Assembly: GCA_012845835.1 (NCBI GenBank)
Contig: JABAKD010000016.1
Coordinates: 15,455,625-15,519,624, forward strand
From: Undaria pinnatifida
Lineage: Eukaryota; Sar; Phaeophyceae; Laminariales; Alariaceae
Length of the DNA: 64,000 bases
Direction: 5' to 3'
Position 1 is the stretch's first letter; each line of letters opens with the position of its first letter. The notes under the pieces were generated by a model. That model saw only the letters and a list, made by a program, of their open reading frames with translations, ran no database searches and was not told the origin of the DNA. This document shows positions 38,001-47,800 of the stretch, piece by piece. A program made the translations under genes and the position numbers.

Positions 38001-38189
38001 CGACCAAAGTTCCCGGGAGCGCCGGACGACTACCGGCTGCGCGAATACCGAGTAGACCGAGAGAGCGCGAGCTTTTCTGTGTCCTTGGCAGACCGTAAGG
38101 CGAACGGGGAGGATCCTTCGGCAGCGGTGGCAGCGGCGGCGGCGGCTATCGCGTCTTTAGACTTGAAAGATAAACCTGCTGAGGCGTAA
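26033..38189 (+). CDS. Flavin-containing monooxygenase, right copy (complete, five exons)
   Basis: Full gene model: exons 26033-26264, 32376-32990, 34070-34209, 35313-35473, 37565-38189, giving 590 residues. All introns are GT-AG and phases 1, 1, 0, 2 join exactly. Exon 1 carries the FAD dinucleotide loop (VAVIGAGAAGLAAG, glycines 33-38) and EKSHHVGGVWRY (56-67). The split codon 78 restores the FMO-typical MYRSLVTNLP. FQGTSMHAYAY spans 240-250, matching the FMO FxGxxxHxxxY pattern. The NADPH loop GSRSSG is 267-272, with Arg in place of a usual Gly. Residue 338 is Ser in WCTSYSY, whereas the left copy and the family have Gly (TGY). The C-terminus holds IVPFPLFEVQ and RPKFPGAPDDYR. Intron 1 is 6.1 kb and packed with retroelements. 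The 16 residue differences plus one Ala from the left copy are spread over exons 2, 4 and 5. Activity of this copy is uncertain because of Ser338. Confidence 0.9.
26385..26710 (-). mobile_element. tRNA-derived SINE-like element, copy 1 (FMO intron 1)
   Basis: Read on the - strand: a tRNA-like head with a B-box-type GAGTTCGAGCCCC (about 26645-26660) followed by GCCGAGTGCATACTC. The body contains GCGCGAGAGCGTGAG, TGCGCGATAAAAATT, GACGACACCTGTGACCACGG and CTTGTCCAGAAGCTGG, and an A-rich tail lies at 26385-26425. The body matches 27985-28320 (same strand) and 46145-46290 (opposite strand). Non-coding; it inserted antisense to the FMO gene. Confidence 0.65.
26706..26855. repeat. Cluster of CCGCACTATAG / CTATAGTGCGG motifs
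   Basis: At least six forward or reverse copies of a GCACTATAG/GCACTATTCG motif lie within 150 bp (for example ATACCCGCACTATAGTGGGC and CCTGAATAGTGCGGG). Their alternating orientation would let the strand fold back on itself. A similar cluster lies at 27696-27870. This is probably a foldback or MITE-type element, but no clear ends or target duplication are found. Confidence 0.5.
26897..27020 (-). repeat. A-tailed dispersed repeat, copy 2
   Basis: It has the same order as 22595-22738: a T-run, ATCCTCCGGCGGATGGGG, AAAAATAAAG, CTCACCACACTTCCACGTAT, GTGTGTCGATTTAACTC and GCTTTCGCAGCCCAACGC. Only a few bases differ, so the copies are recent. It lies in FMO intron 1. Confidence 0.75.
27021..27690. 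other. FMO intron 1 interior, no recognisable element
   Basis: Short open frames only. An A-rich run at 27615-27640 precedes the second CACTATAG cluster. No gene is supported. Confidence 0.5.
27696..27870. repeat. Second cluster of CCGCACTATAG motifs
   Basis: Contains AATCCGCACTATAGAAGG, ACCCGCACTATAGAGGGG, CCGAATAGTGCGGCAGCC and ACCCGCACTATAGCGGGC in mixed orientation. Like the 26.7 kb cluster, it is a likely foldback-type repeat. Confidence 0.5.
27985..28320 (-). mobile_element. tRNA-derived SINE-like element, copy 2 (FMO intron 1)
   Basis: On the - strand a tRNA-like head at about 28320-28230 ends in GTCGTGGGTTCAAGTCTCAC, a good B-box and T-arm (stem GTGGG/CTCAC), followed by CGAGTGCATGCGTACTCG. 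The body carries AGCGCGAGAGTGATC, TGGATGCGCGATACAAATG, AAGACGCTTGTGACCACGG and TTCTCCAGAAG, matching 26385-26710. The A-box is weak and the 3' A-rich tail is missing here. No functional tRNA is claimed, because the acceptor stem does not close. Confidence 0.6.
28321..29714. other. FMO intron 1 interior with purine tract
   Basis: No gene is supported. An imperfect GAGA purine tract at about 29470-29590 (with AGAGAGAGGAAGCTGAGAGA repeats) gives Ser/Leu- or Arg/Glu-rich frames that are artefacts. The copia fragment begins near 29715. Confidence 0.55.
30251..31037. mobile_element. 787 bp inverted-repeat DNA element (PIF/Harbinger-like MITE), right copy only
   Basis: The ends are inverted repeats: left GGCCATTTCTTATATAGTCG, right (reverse complement) GGCCATTTCTTATGCAGTCG, with similarity extending about 60 bp through AGTCGAAAACGGCC. 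It is flanked by the 3 bp duplication TGA (30248-30250 and 31038-31040). The left duplication copy (about 244-249) preserves the uninterrupted site GAGTCTGACGAGCCC. Both end zones are filled with short AGTCGAAAA / TTTTCGACTG subrepeats. A 3 bp TNA-type target and GGCC-starting ends fit the PIF/Harbinger superfamily, but no transposase is encoded (the longest frame is about 104 codons, unrelated), so it is non-autonomous. Confidence 0.88.
32094..32314 (-). repeat. LTR of the copia-type element, right copy
   Basis: It is 221 bp with TGTTCGTCAGCC at one end and AATAAACA at the other, matching 1298-1518. The partner LTR is not found to the left, so the element is truncated on that side. Confidence 0.7.
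32991..34069. other. FMO intron 2, right copy
   Basis: Donor GTAAGC, acceptor GTTACCAG. It holds the 237-codon intronic frame 33319-34032. See the rejected list for why it is not called as a gene. Confidence 0.6.
35570..35870. repeat. Dispersed repeat family R2, copy in FMO intron 4 (right)
   Basis: Equivalent of 4690-4995. The start is locally doubled here (CTATAGTGCGGTATCCATCC followed by CTCTACAGTGCGGTGGGG), so the CTATAGTGCGG box appears twice. Confidence 0.6.
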
Positions 38190-38457
38190 CGATTTTGGTC
38201 GATGCTTCCCTTTTTTTTCAGTTCGAGGAGGTATCTATGCGGAAGGTGATACCGCATGCCGTTGGGGGGCGGTGGCTGCTGGCTGATTCATTTTCTCAAA
38301 ACCATATTATATTAATGAGGACGCGACGGCATCTTGTCCATCGGATTGGGGTGGCGTTGTTGCCGCCACGAAAGGAGCCCGTCGTGCTAGAACGGGAGAT
38401 TTATAGGATGTGTTTAGTAGTATTAGGAGTGGTAATTGCAGCAGCAGCATTAGGGTA

Positions 38458-40015
38458 CACAAGGGCTCCGCTCCGCGGGCGGCTGACGCCGCCCGCTACG
38501 CTCGCGCAAGGAAGATTTCCACTAATAAATCTGAAGGTGGCAGAAAGAAGAGGAGACCCATGATTTAGCGCAAATAGCGATTTGATAATGGCAGGAGCTA
38601 CTTGTGCGGAGCTGATTGCCTTGTCTGTGCTGTGCTGTATGTTGGCGATGTCACGTTCTGATCGGCAGTAGTACGGGTGTAATTTGCGAAGAAAAAATCG
38701 CGAAGAGGACCAAGATGGAGAACAAAACCAACGACGAAAAAGCAAAAAGGCGAGTACACACACGTACCAACGGTACCTGGTGGTACTCTGTGTGGTTCTA
38801 AAGAAAGCACAGAGCTCCGCTCCGCAAGGCTGCCAACGCCGCCCGCTACGCTCGCGCGAGAAATAATACAACTGAAGCATGTAAATAAATGGGGCAGGAA
38901 GAAGAGGCCCGTGATTATTTGGTGCGAATAGGGAATTGATAATAATGCCAAGAGGTGCTTGTGCAGAGCTAATTGCCCTGCGCTGTGCTGTGTGCTTGTT
39001 GATGTCACATTCTGGACGGCAGTATGTGCGATATTTGCTGGGGGGGGGGGGCATGGGGACCGAGAGAGGACAATGAACTGAAGAAAGCAAAAAGACGAGT
39101 ACACAAAACACGTACATATACCTGGTATATGTATCATACCTGGTACTACAACTACTACTAGTAACTGCTGCCGTGTGTTCAAAAGAACGCACAGCGCCGC
39201 ACGACACAGCACCGCAAAACGAAGGGCAAGGCACGGCACCGCACTGCGCTGCTCTGCGCTGCTGAGCTATACTGGTATATGGCCGTGCTGAACTGAGCTG
39301 GGGGTGCATTGTTGGTGATCCAATAACAACGTCATATGTACAAGCCTGGTGTAGTATTAATAGTACCGGTACGTGGTATGACACTTCGAATATTATTGGC
39401 ATGTATGTACTATTAATAGTAAAAAAGTACAGCAAAGCACGCAGCATGGCAGAGCACGGCAAAGCGCAGCGCTTCGCTTTGCTGAGCTAGCGCTGCGCCG
39501 CGGTGAGCTGCTGAGCTCAGCTGCAGGGCATCGCAGGGCACTGCACGGCGCTGCGTTGCTGTGAGCTATAGCGCTGCGATGGGGTGATGGGCGGTGCGGA
39601 GCTGATGAGCCAAGCCCAAATATCAGCTGATGAAACTTCGTCAAGTGCAAAACAAATGGTGGGAATCAAAGAAACGCTACGTAAAGCTGGACCGTTCCGC
39701 AACTAATGCACAGGCAGCAAATTAGCGGCAAATGGTAGGAAGTTCAACTTACTTGACATAAAAGGAAGAAAAAATCGCGAAAAAGTTCAAAATCGTGTTG
39801 GCAGAAGAACCAAATTTGCAGGAAGCAGCTGAAAAGTCAAGAAACAACTGGCAAAACGAGCAGAAACCAAAACAATAAAGGCCGAGCAAGAAACCAAAGA
39901 AAAGCTGGACCGTTCCGCAAGTGATGCACGGAGGCGTTGTCGAAGTGGTACCCCCGGAGATGCCAGGGAGGTGCCAACGGAGCACTTTCAGAAAAAAGAT
40001 CTATGAGTAAGTCTA
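38458..40015. repeat. Dispersed module R1, copy 2
   Basis: Duplication-derived counterpart of 10646-12185. It has two subunits and the same perfect 9 bp stem hairpin at 38475-38496. The GCTGCG tract opens a 353-codon frame on the - strand (39462-38401) that is Cys/Ala/Arg-rich and not a gene. Confidence 0.8.
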
Positions 40016-41925
40016 TAGTACTCCCGGGGTACCCTGTACATACCCGAGTATGACCCAAACAACAGGGTTTTGGTACCCCGGTACCTCAGAGCATCTACGT
40101 TGTATTCTACGCCCTTGTACGATTTAATTTTTAGTGAACTGAGACGGGTGCCGCGAGCAAGGCACTCGCGATCCGGGAATTCGTGGGTGATCGTAATTTG
40201 TTGCATTTTTGGTATTCTGGCTCCTTGGTGTTCTTTCACGCGCCTAATTGTGCGCGCTCGACGCTGGCGGGCTGAGGAGGAGCGCGGTGCTGGCTGCGTG
40301 GCGCACTCTTACGATAACACCGTGAACTATGGCTTGTGGCGCAGTCCCTAACCAAAAGTACAAAAGCATACCAGTATATGTACATGTAGACTATGTGTTT
40401 TCCTCACACATGATGTATTTAGATGTTTTTTGTTATGTTTTCGCTGTATGCAGGCAGTGTGTGGTGTTGCGTGTCGTTTTCACCTAGAGGTGTTGCTGTC
40501 TAGCTTGCTCGTGTGGCCGCCCCTTGGGTTCCCACGCTCGTTCAACGACAAACAGCGCCTATAGCCGTGATAAGAGGAGTCCCTCTGCAGCCGTGTTCCG
40601 GTACTGGTGGCACTTTTCAGTGGGCCAAGTATTTCACGCCTCCGACAGATCACGAACTAGACCATGCAGATCGCACGGCTCCCACTCGACAACATGAACT
40701 AGACCATACATATCTTCCCTCGGCACGATTTAGATCCATCAAGTGAGAATCGGTGATCTATCGGATGTGTGAAGTATTTGTCACGGACGGGGCTCCTCGA
40801 ATGAGTAACTACGAGTGCTCAGTACATTTGGATCCGATGCGTCTTGTACGGTATGGAGTCATCCCACGGTGGTGGGGGTTTCCACTTTTTGGGCCATATG
40901 GCGTTTCTGGCCGGTTGAGCTCCTCAAGTGAGTAACTACCGGCTCGTCTGATGCCTTTACGAGCCTGTTTGTTTCTAGGACTAGCACCACATAGCAGGTT
41001 GTAGAATTTTGTTGGTCGACTTGCGCGGTTGAATGCCTTCGAAGTCATGCTTCAGGTGATGGTGTGATATTGAGCTAGCTCCTCATGTTAGTTAGGAGCT
41101 CAGAAAATTCTTAGAATCTGCCGCACTCCTGTCGTGGTGATGACTCTCGATGTTTTTGTTGTGTTTTTGTTAGATGCATAGCCCGTGGAATTGGTTACCG
41201 CGCGTTGCTTACGATTTTTCTCGAAGCCAGCGATGCTGGGAGGGTGGAGTATGAGGGTCCTCACAAGTGAGGATCCACGGCTAAGGCTACCGAAGGTACC
41301 CCCTGTTTCGCTACCGGGTCTGAGCCACTCGCACGATTGGCGAGTCGTCCCTCTATAGTGCGGTATGTAGGGTTTCCACTTTCGGGGCCAAACGTTTCTG
41401 ACCTTCTGGCCGGTTGAGTTTCTCGAGTGAGGAACTACCGGTTAGTCTGATACTTTTACACGAGTGTCTTTTTTCGTTTAGGGCTACGTTGGTCGGCTTG
41501 CGCGAACGAATGCCTTCGAAGTCATGACATGTGTAGGGTGAGACATCGAGCGCCTGGTGTTTCTAGCTCAGGAACTTTCTGCTGCTGCTCCCCTACCGCG
41601 GGATGGCCCTTGTTCTCTTACCTCGCTGACTAAAATACTGGGTAGGCAAAATCTGTTTGGCGCATCGCTGCATGCCGTTCCATTGCGGGTTCACATCGCA
41701 AAATTAAAAGCAGCACGAAAGCTGAAGACCGCAAAGAAACAGGGGCGCGCGAGAGACCCCGAGCCACTGAAAGAAGAGACCCCGTGGAGAAAAGGTGCTA
41801 CGTACCCTATCATACCGTAGCACCAGTCTCTCGCTCTCCCAGTCTATGCCGGTAACGTTCGGGGAATTAATAATGCAGCGGCCGTGGGTCACGAAACGCC
41901 CCCTTTTTTGTCAGAGAACTGGAAG
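40016..41925. repeat. Right part of right duplication copy with two R2 repeats
   Basis: Matches 12186-14128. R2 members lie at about 40858-41140 and 41343-41620. Homology to the left copy fades at GAGAACTG near 41925. Confidence 0.6.
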
Positions 41926-43612
41926 CATTAGTCTAGACTTATTATTCACTCCTTGATGTGAAAACTTACCCCTTTTTTGGGAGAACTCGCAGCATTGAAT
42001 ATTCGCACATACATGTGAAGATCGCAATAGCTGCATGAGCAAGTGAAAAGTTAACTCAGGGAGCTAGCAGTAAGCACGCTTCGGAAGTATACCATCCCAA
42101 GCTGAAGTGAGTTCGTGAGGCGCATGGGTAATGTGCACGGGGCGTGGGTAACCGTACTGTCATTTTGTCTGGTTTTTGTTGGGAGTTTGTAGTTACCACA
42201 GTGTTGCTCACTTCAGTAGTCACGGCATTATTAATTCGGATCTTGCGGTGTGGTGTGTGGTATAAGGTGCTTATTGCTAAATTTTAAGTACGTTTGAATG
42301 GGTTTGGGCCGTTGGTTGGTTTGACGTGGGACGCCATTTTTCGGCGTGCCACAACAACCAAGAGCAAGAAAAGTAGCACGCCGGCCATCTTTTTTTAGCC
42401 AGGCGGGGGTACACCATTCATTCCATTTTTTTACGCACAAAACTCTAAACGTCCACGCCATTTTTGGGATACAGACCCTGAGATTTTGCATGTGCTCTAC
42501 ATGCCCATCCCGAGGTCTGACCTCCGGTTTTTTTTCTTGGTTTTGTTTTTTTCGCCGAAAATATTTGGGCTGAGGTGATCCACATTTTCCGAACAATCTC
42601 ACCAGGTAACTGATTAACTGATGAAAAACCAGGCAAAAAAAAAAAAAGGCGACAGGTGAGGTTTTCGCAAGGGCACACAGAAGACGTGCGCAAAAAAAAT
42701 ACGGTCTGAATCGAAAAAACGGCATGTACATTCGCCGGGAAGTAAAATTGCTTCTTTTTTTTTTCTTTTTTCATCCTCCGGCGGATGGGGAAAAATAAAG
42801 CTTTCGCTCACCACACTTCCACGTATTTTCATACGCGTCAAATTGTTTTTTTTTTACGTGAACCAGCCTGTAGGAACCGCTGTGGTACCAGATCATGGGC
42901 GGAAAAGGCAACGGCATTTGAGTACAGATGCGATGTAAGGCTTACGCATGCCGCAACAAGCACCAACCAGACGGCTTTCGATTGGGCCCTACAGACGGCA
43001 ACTCAGTTCGTATTTTATGACATACCGCTAAAGTTGCATCAGCGCTACCGTACGAGTATCATACCAAGAAACCTTCGTTTCGTCGTTGCGTCGCGACATG
43101 CCTGGAAACCCGAGAAATGTGAAACATGCAAAGAAAAACTTTCTGTTTAGGTCCACTGAAACGTTTTGAAGAGGAAGATCATGGTGCCGTACACACCGCT
43201 GACACCGCACGAACGAATAATTGCCACAAGAACCACGACCCAACAACGCAGGGAGCACTTTCTCCAGTTATGTGCCGGTGTGATACGAAACAACGCAGAA
43301 ACCCATCACATGGATGGAGTCAGCCACACGTGCAACGACCGCTGCTGGGCCGGAAGAAACACGAAAAATAACAACCAATAACACCTCCCCTGCGACAATC
43401 TTGGACATGCCTTCAACTCACTCACACCACGGGGTTGGACCAAAAACACGGAATAAAACGGGACGGGCGAGCTCGTTGACCCACTCGCGGCTGTCATCAA
43501 TAGGTCAGACTGTCCCGAGCTTCCAGCCCCACAAAGAAACGTCTGCCCCCGTACGTCCCCTCGCACCACGTATAGCTATACGCGTTCAGACCGAGAGCGT
43601 CTCGGACTAAGG
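41926..43612. other. Spacer between FMO region and GTPase gene
   Basis: No gene is supported. An A-tailed dispersed repeat (T-rich run then ATCCTCCGGCGGATGGGG and CTCACCACACTTCCACGTAT, ending ATACGCGTC) sits at 42752-42842 in - orientation and is truncated at its far end compared with 22595 and 26897. The rest shows only short frames. Confidence 0.55.
42752..42842 (-). repeat. A-tailed dispersed repeat, copy 3 (truncated)
   Basis: Third close copy of the family at 22595 and 26897. It stops at ACGCGTC, so the GTGTCGATTTAACTC and GCTTTCGCAGCCCAACGC parts are missing. On the - strand this is a loss at the 5' end, as in truncated retroposons. Confidence 0.7.
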
Positions 43613-43930
43613 GAAGGACATTTTTCAGTCCACCCAGGGAAGTGAGAAACGTTTGGCGCACCCTGCGCCAGAACGCGAGCGCTGCCGCAATCCAACACGC
43701 CCCCCTGATGTTTTTCCCAAACACCTTTTAACCCCTTCAGCCCTGGAACAACTTGTTGGGACAAAGTGACTAATGGAAGGACGTTTTCCAGACAACCAAG
43801 GCAAGTAAGAAACGTTTGGCGCACCCTGCGCCAGAGCGCGAATGCTGCCGAAATCCAACACACCCCGCTGACAATTTTCCCATACACCTTTCAACTCCTT
43901 CAGCACTGCAACCACTTGTTGGGACAAGCT
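43613..43930. repeat. Tandem pair of about 160 bp
   Basis: Two units share GAAACGTTTGGCGCACCCTG, CGCCAGA(A/G)CGCGA, AATCCAACAC, CCCA(A/T)ACACCTTT and CAACTTGTTGGGACAA-like blocks. The palindromic GGCGCACCCTGCGCC is in both. No gene is recognised. Confidence 0.8.
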
Positions 43931-44879
43931 ACGAGGTATTAGTGCCGGATAAATTGCACAACAAAAAAAGGGTTAAAAGGTACTATCATCGACAGCGCTT
44001 GGATGCAGGCGCAACACTCCCGTCTGCTACTGTTGCTGCTGCTGAGGCTGATGTTACTTCTGGTGCTGCTAATAATAATCCTATTGCTGCTACAGCTGCT
44101 GCTCTGCTACTTGTTACTTCTGCCGCTACTGCTGCATCGACCACTGCCCAACCCCCATACGCCGCGTCGCCAGCAATCCGTTACACGCATCGTACAATAA
44201 TCCACATCCAGCAGAACGCCCGGGGATGGCACCAGGATGTCTCCTGACCACTACCGTCTGCACTCCCAAGTTCTCAACCTTCTGTAAACATTTTTCTTCG
44301 GCATTACGCGCCAGGGGGGGTTGGGATCTTTCCCTTGAAGCCGTCCGTGTCAGCAGCCCCATTGACCATATCCTTCGCAGCCCTCTGCAACGTTGCAACG
44401 TCCTCGTGAATTGGTGTGTCCTGCGATATCAACAACGCGTGTCGAGGGACAACGAAGGCAGCGGAAGCGAGGGAGGGGGCGGGGCGGGAAGAACAGGGGG
44501 GGGGCATTTAACGTTTTTATAAAACTATTGCAAACGCGTCCGCTGTGGATTCAACCGATGGAAGAGTCGAAAACTCAGTTTCGCAAGCTGCCTCATATAT
44601 ACACCAGCCACGCGTGCTCTTCACGTGTGTGCATTTCAATGCATCCTTTTTCTCTTCTGCGCGCGCCGCCCGCAACCACGAGCGAACGACCTCGACAAAG
44701 GCTTGCCTACAGCTACGAATACCCCCATCATCTATCCCGCGCCCCCCCCCCTACCCCTTCCCCCGGGGTGCATCGTCTACCTGATCGGTGAAAAATCGAC
44801 GTGCTCCGCCCCAGCAAAGTAGGGATGCAAGGGTCCGTGTTCTTAACACAACGGCCATGCGTGGTACTTTGTAATAAAA
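43931..44879. other. Spacer with CTG-rich microsatellite
   Basis: A GCTGCTACT/CTGTTGCTG-rich stretch at 44015-44135 produces repetitive Leu or Ala frames. The sequence immediately left of 44880 is the 3' flank of the GTPase-like gene on the - strand. No other gene is supported. Confidence 0.5.
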
Positions 44880-47800
44880 TTAGTGCACCCGCCCCTCCAA
44901 ATACCTCACCTTAACCTCGCCGTTCGTCGGGAATTCTACGTGCGTACGCCGGGGCATAGCCAAGTCGACGAACATGGGCGACGACTGGCTGGGCTTGTGC
45001 GTGAACCTCATGGGGTCGCTCGGGGCAAGCCTGCTCCTTCTGGCCTCCGCACCGAATGGCTTGGGCAAGAACCAGTGGAAGGCCATGCCCACGGGCTTGC
45101 GCTTCTTCATGTTCACCATGCCACCCTGAGCCTAGCGACGCGGGGGGGGCGGGGGGCGGGGGGGGGGGGGGGGCAAAAACAGCGCAGGGGGAGTACGAAA
45201 AATAAAAAAGATGGTTTTCGGTGTTCATTACGACGCTTTTTCTGGGCTATGAAGGGAAAACCGGGAGGAAAAAAAAGTGACTTGACCGTCTCGGCTTGAG
45301 AGCAGAGGGATGCAAGGGAGGGCAGAGGGGGGGCAACAATATAAACGAAGGCTATGTAAGAAAGAAAAAATGTGGTTTGTGGTGTTTGCGACGATTTTTT
45401 TTGGCCTGTGAAGTGGGAAAAGAAGCGTCTTGACCGCCACGGGTGTCAAGAATAGAGAGCACGCAACGCGGAGGGGGTTGACGTTCATGAAGGTCTGGGC
45501 CTGACGATGCGGGGGGTGCAGTACGTAAGGACAAAAGGAGCAAAACTTGGGGAGAAATAAGTAGATAAACTACGGTATGTACGAGTAAAAGGGTATTGGC
45601 GGCGTGTTTTCCAGCGTCTTCATCGCTTTTGTTGGGCCGTGAATTGAAGAAAGAAGCGTTTGGAGTGCCTCGGCTTTACAGCAGAGGAGATGCAATGAGG
45701 GGGAGGGCGAAAGTCGAGACGAAAAAAAGTATGCGTGAGTACAAAAACAAACAAAAAACGCCGACATACCTGCACGAGCTGCAGGCGCTCGCTGGCAAAT
45801 TCCCGCATCTCGTCCCTCAGATCCTTCCGCACGCTGTTGGACGGCCAAGACCCGTATCGGCTGTTCATGCCCTTCGCCGTCTTGGCGAAAAATTTGTCCG
45901 CCTCCTGCGATTCGAGTGACGTTTGCAAGCCGGGAGGCGGGGGGGTGGAGGGTAAGGCGAGGGGACACCGTGTGTTTTGCTCGTGCGACACGAGGTAACG
46001 TGCAGCACAGCACAGCACAGCACAATACGGAGCAGCACAGCACAATACGGAGCAGCACAGCACAATACGGAGCAGCACAGCACAATACAGCACAGCACAA
46101 CACGACACCAGTAGCACGTCGTACACTGTATAACAGCATACAGTAAATTCGATGAAAAGCGACGAGTAGTGGCAATACCGAACTTTCTGCGCGATGAAAC
46201 AAAAAGCGCGTACCGGTGGGGGAGAAAGGACGACACCTGGGACGATGGGTTGTCCAGAAGCTGAAATGCAAAAGCTATTATAGATGAAAAGAAAAAAGGA
46301 AAACAGAGCACAATCATACCTGGATGGCGTCCCCCATCTGCTTGCCGACGTCCGGGCTGACCCTCATCCCCGCAAGGGCCTCGTCAAACTTAGCCCGAGC
46401 AGCTTTTCGGACCAGCTCCATCTGGGCAGCGTGTCTGGCCGACAGCACGCCGAGGCAGTATCCATTATTGCCAGGCCGAGGGAAGCAACAGAGAGCGACG
46501 GGGGAGACGAGCGTAGATATAGTAAAGCACTGCAACCAGTACTTGCTGTCGTTGCTCTGATACTTCCGGGTTTTATAGCAACGCAAGACATGCGATTATT
46601 GTCGTTCGCGTGCAACAGAAAGCATGGCTTTTTTGGCGGCATTCGGGCGTGAGCTGTGACTCCAGACCTCTCGCCGGGTTGCTTGAGAGAAGACATGTCA
46701 GGAGAGGGCAATTTAGACCTGCAACGGACGGACGGCCGTCTAGACACAATGTACTATTTAGTGTTAGTACCTCCTACGCATGTGACTGACGGTCCTCCAA
46801 ACTGCCATCTCCTGCCATCTTTGACCGGGAGGGGCGGCGGGGTGGATGGAGGGGGGCAAGCAGGGGCCTGGTCGTGACGATGAATACAAGCTATTGTTGT
46901 CGCAACCAAGAGAGGGTCGGCGGGAGTATGTCTGCGGCGCTCGAACGGTTTGGCGCCAGGGCAGAGACGACGAGAAATTACGAAAACGCCAACTCGGGGG
47001 CAGTCCAGCCCTTGCTGTGATTAAGAGAGACCCCCTCCAACTGCTCCGCCCCCCCCTCTCCCTTCCCGCCCTCATCAGAGGTGCCGCCACAGAAGGGTGA
47101 ACACTCTAGCGTGCGAAAAAAATACGGATTAAAAAAACGGCTGACAACTCTCCCTAAAAAGACAAAAAAGAAAGCTCATGTACAATAAAAATGGGGGAAA
47201 AAAAAAGAAAAGAAACAACAGACGGAGAAAACGAAAAATAAAACAATCGAAAGAAAACACACGAAAAAAATATGTACAACCAAATATTAAGGGACATGAG
47301 GTGATATTTCTGTCTGATTTTTTTCGAGTTTTGAGGCTCCAGAAATTGCTGAACGAGGAATAAGGGACGCCCACTATGGCTTCTGATTTTTGGAAAGTGG
47401 TTTTACGCTGAATTGGTTGGTTTTGTTTTCCCGTGTGTCTATATTTGAATCTCTAGGGCGACGTTAGGTCGCCACCGCCTCTGCTACTGTTGCTGCTGCT
47501 GTGCTGCTGGTGTGGTGCTGCTGTGATGGTGGTGATGGTGCTGTTGCTGCTGTGCTGCTGACGCGTTTGTGCGAGGACGAAGCTCTCTCTCGCACACAAC
47601 AAAGCGCGGTATGCTTGTAGTAGGTGTGCGTGATCATTGGTTGTCGGTGATGGATGGCGTGCGCAGCAGACATATATCATACCAGTACCAGGTACAGACC
47701 AGGCAGTGGTGACATGTGATACTTGGTACCAGTTTCTGGTAGTATCCAAAAGTATATAATCCCAGTTCAGACAGGGTTGGAGAGTTACTATTTCTGGGCT

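Larger units (their letters stand above)
30020..41925. repeat. Segmental duplication, right copy
   Basis: Colinear with 1-14128 apart from copy-specific insertions. It is shorter because it lacks the 3.1 kb LTR element. Small private indels include about 67 bp at 34543-34609 in intron 3. The duplicated unit probably extends left of 30020 (exon 1 at 26033 must have a counterpart), but that cannot be tested in this window. Confidence 0.93.

Noticed and set aside
38401-39462. 353-codon - strand frame, Cys/Ala/Arg/His-rich
   Set aside because: It runs through the repetitive R1 module, including its GCTGCG tract. The counterparts at 10.7-11.7 kb and 58-59.5 kb are broken at different places, and no domain is visible.
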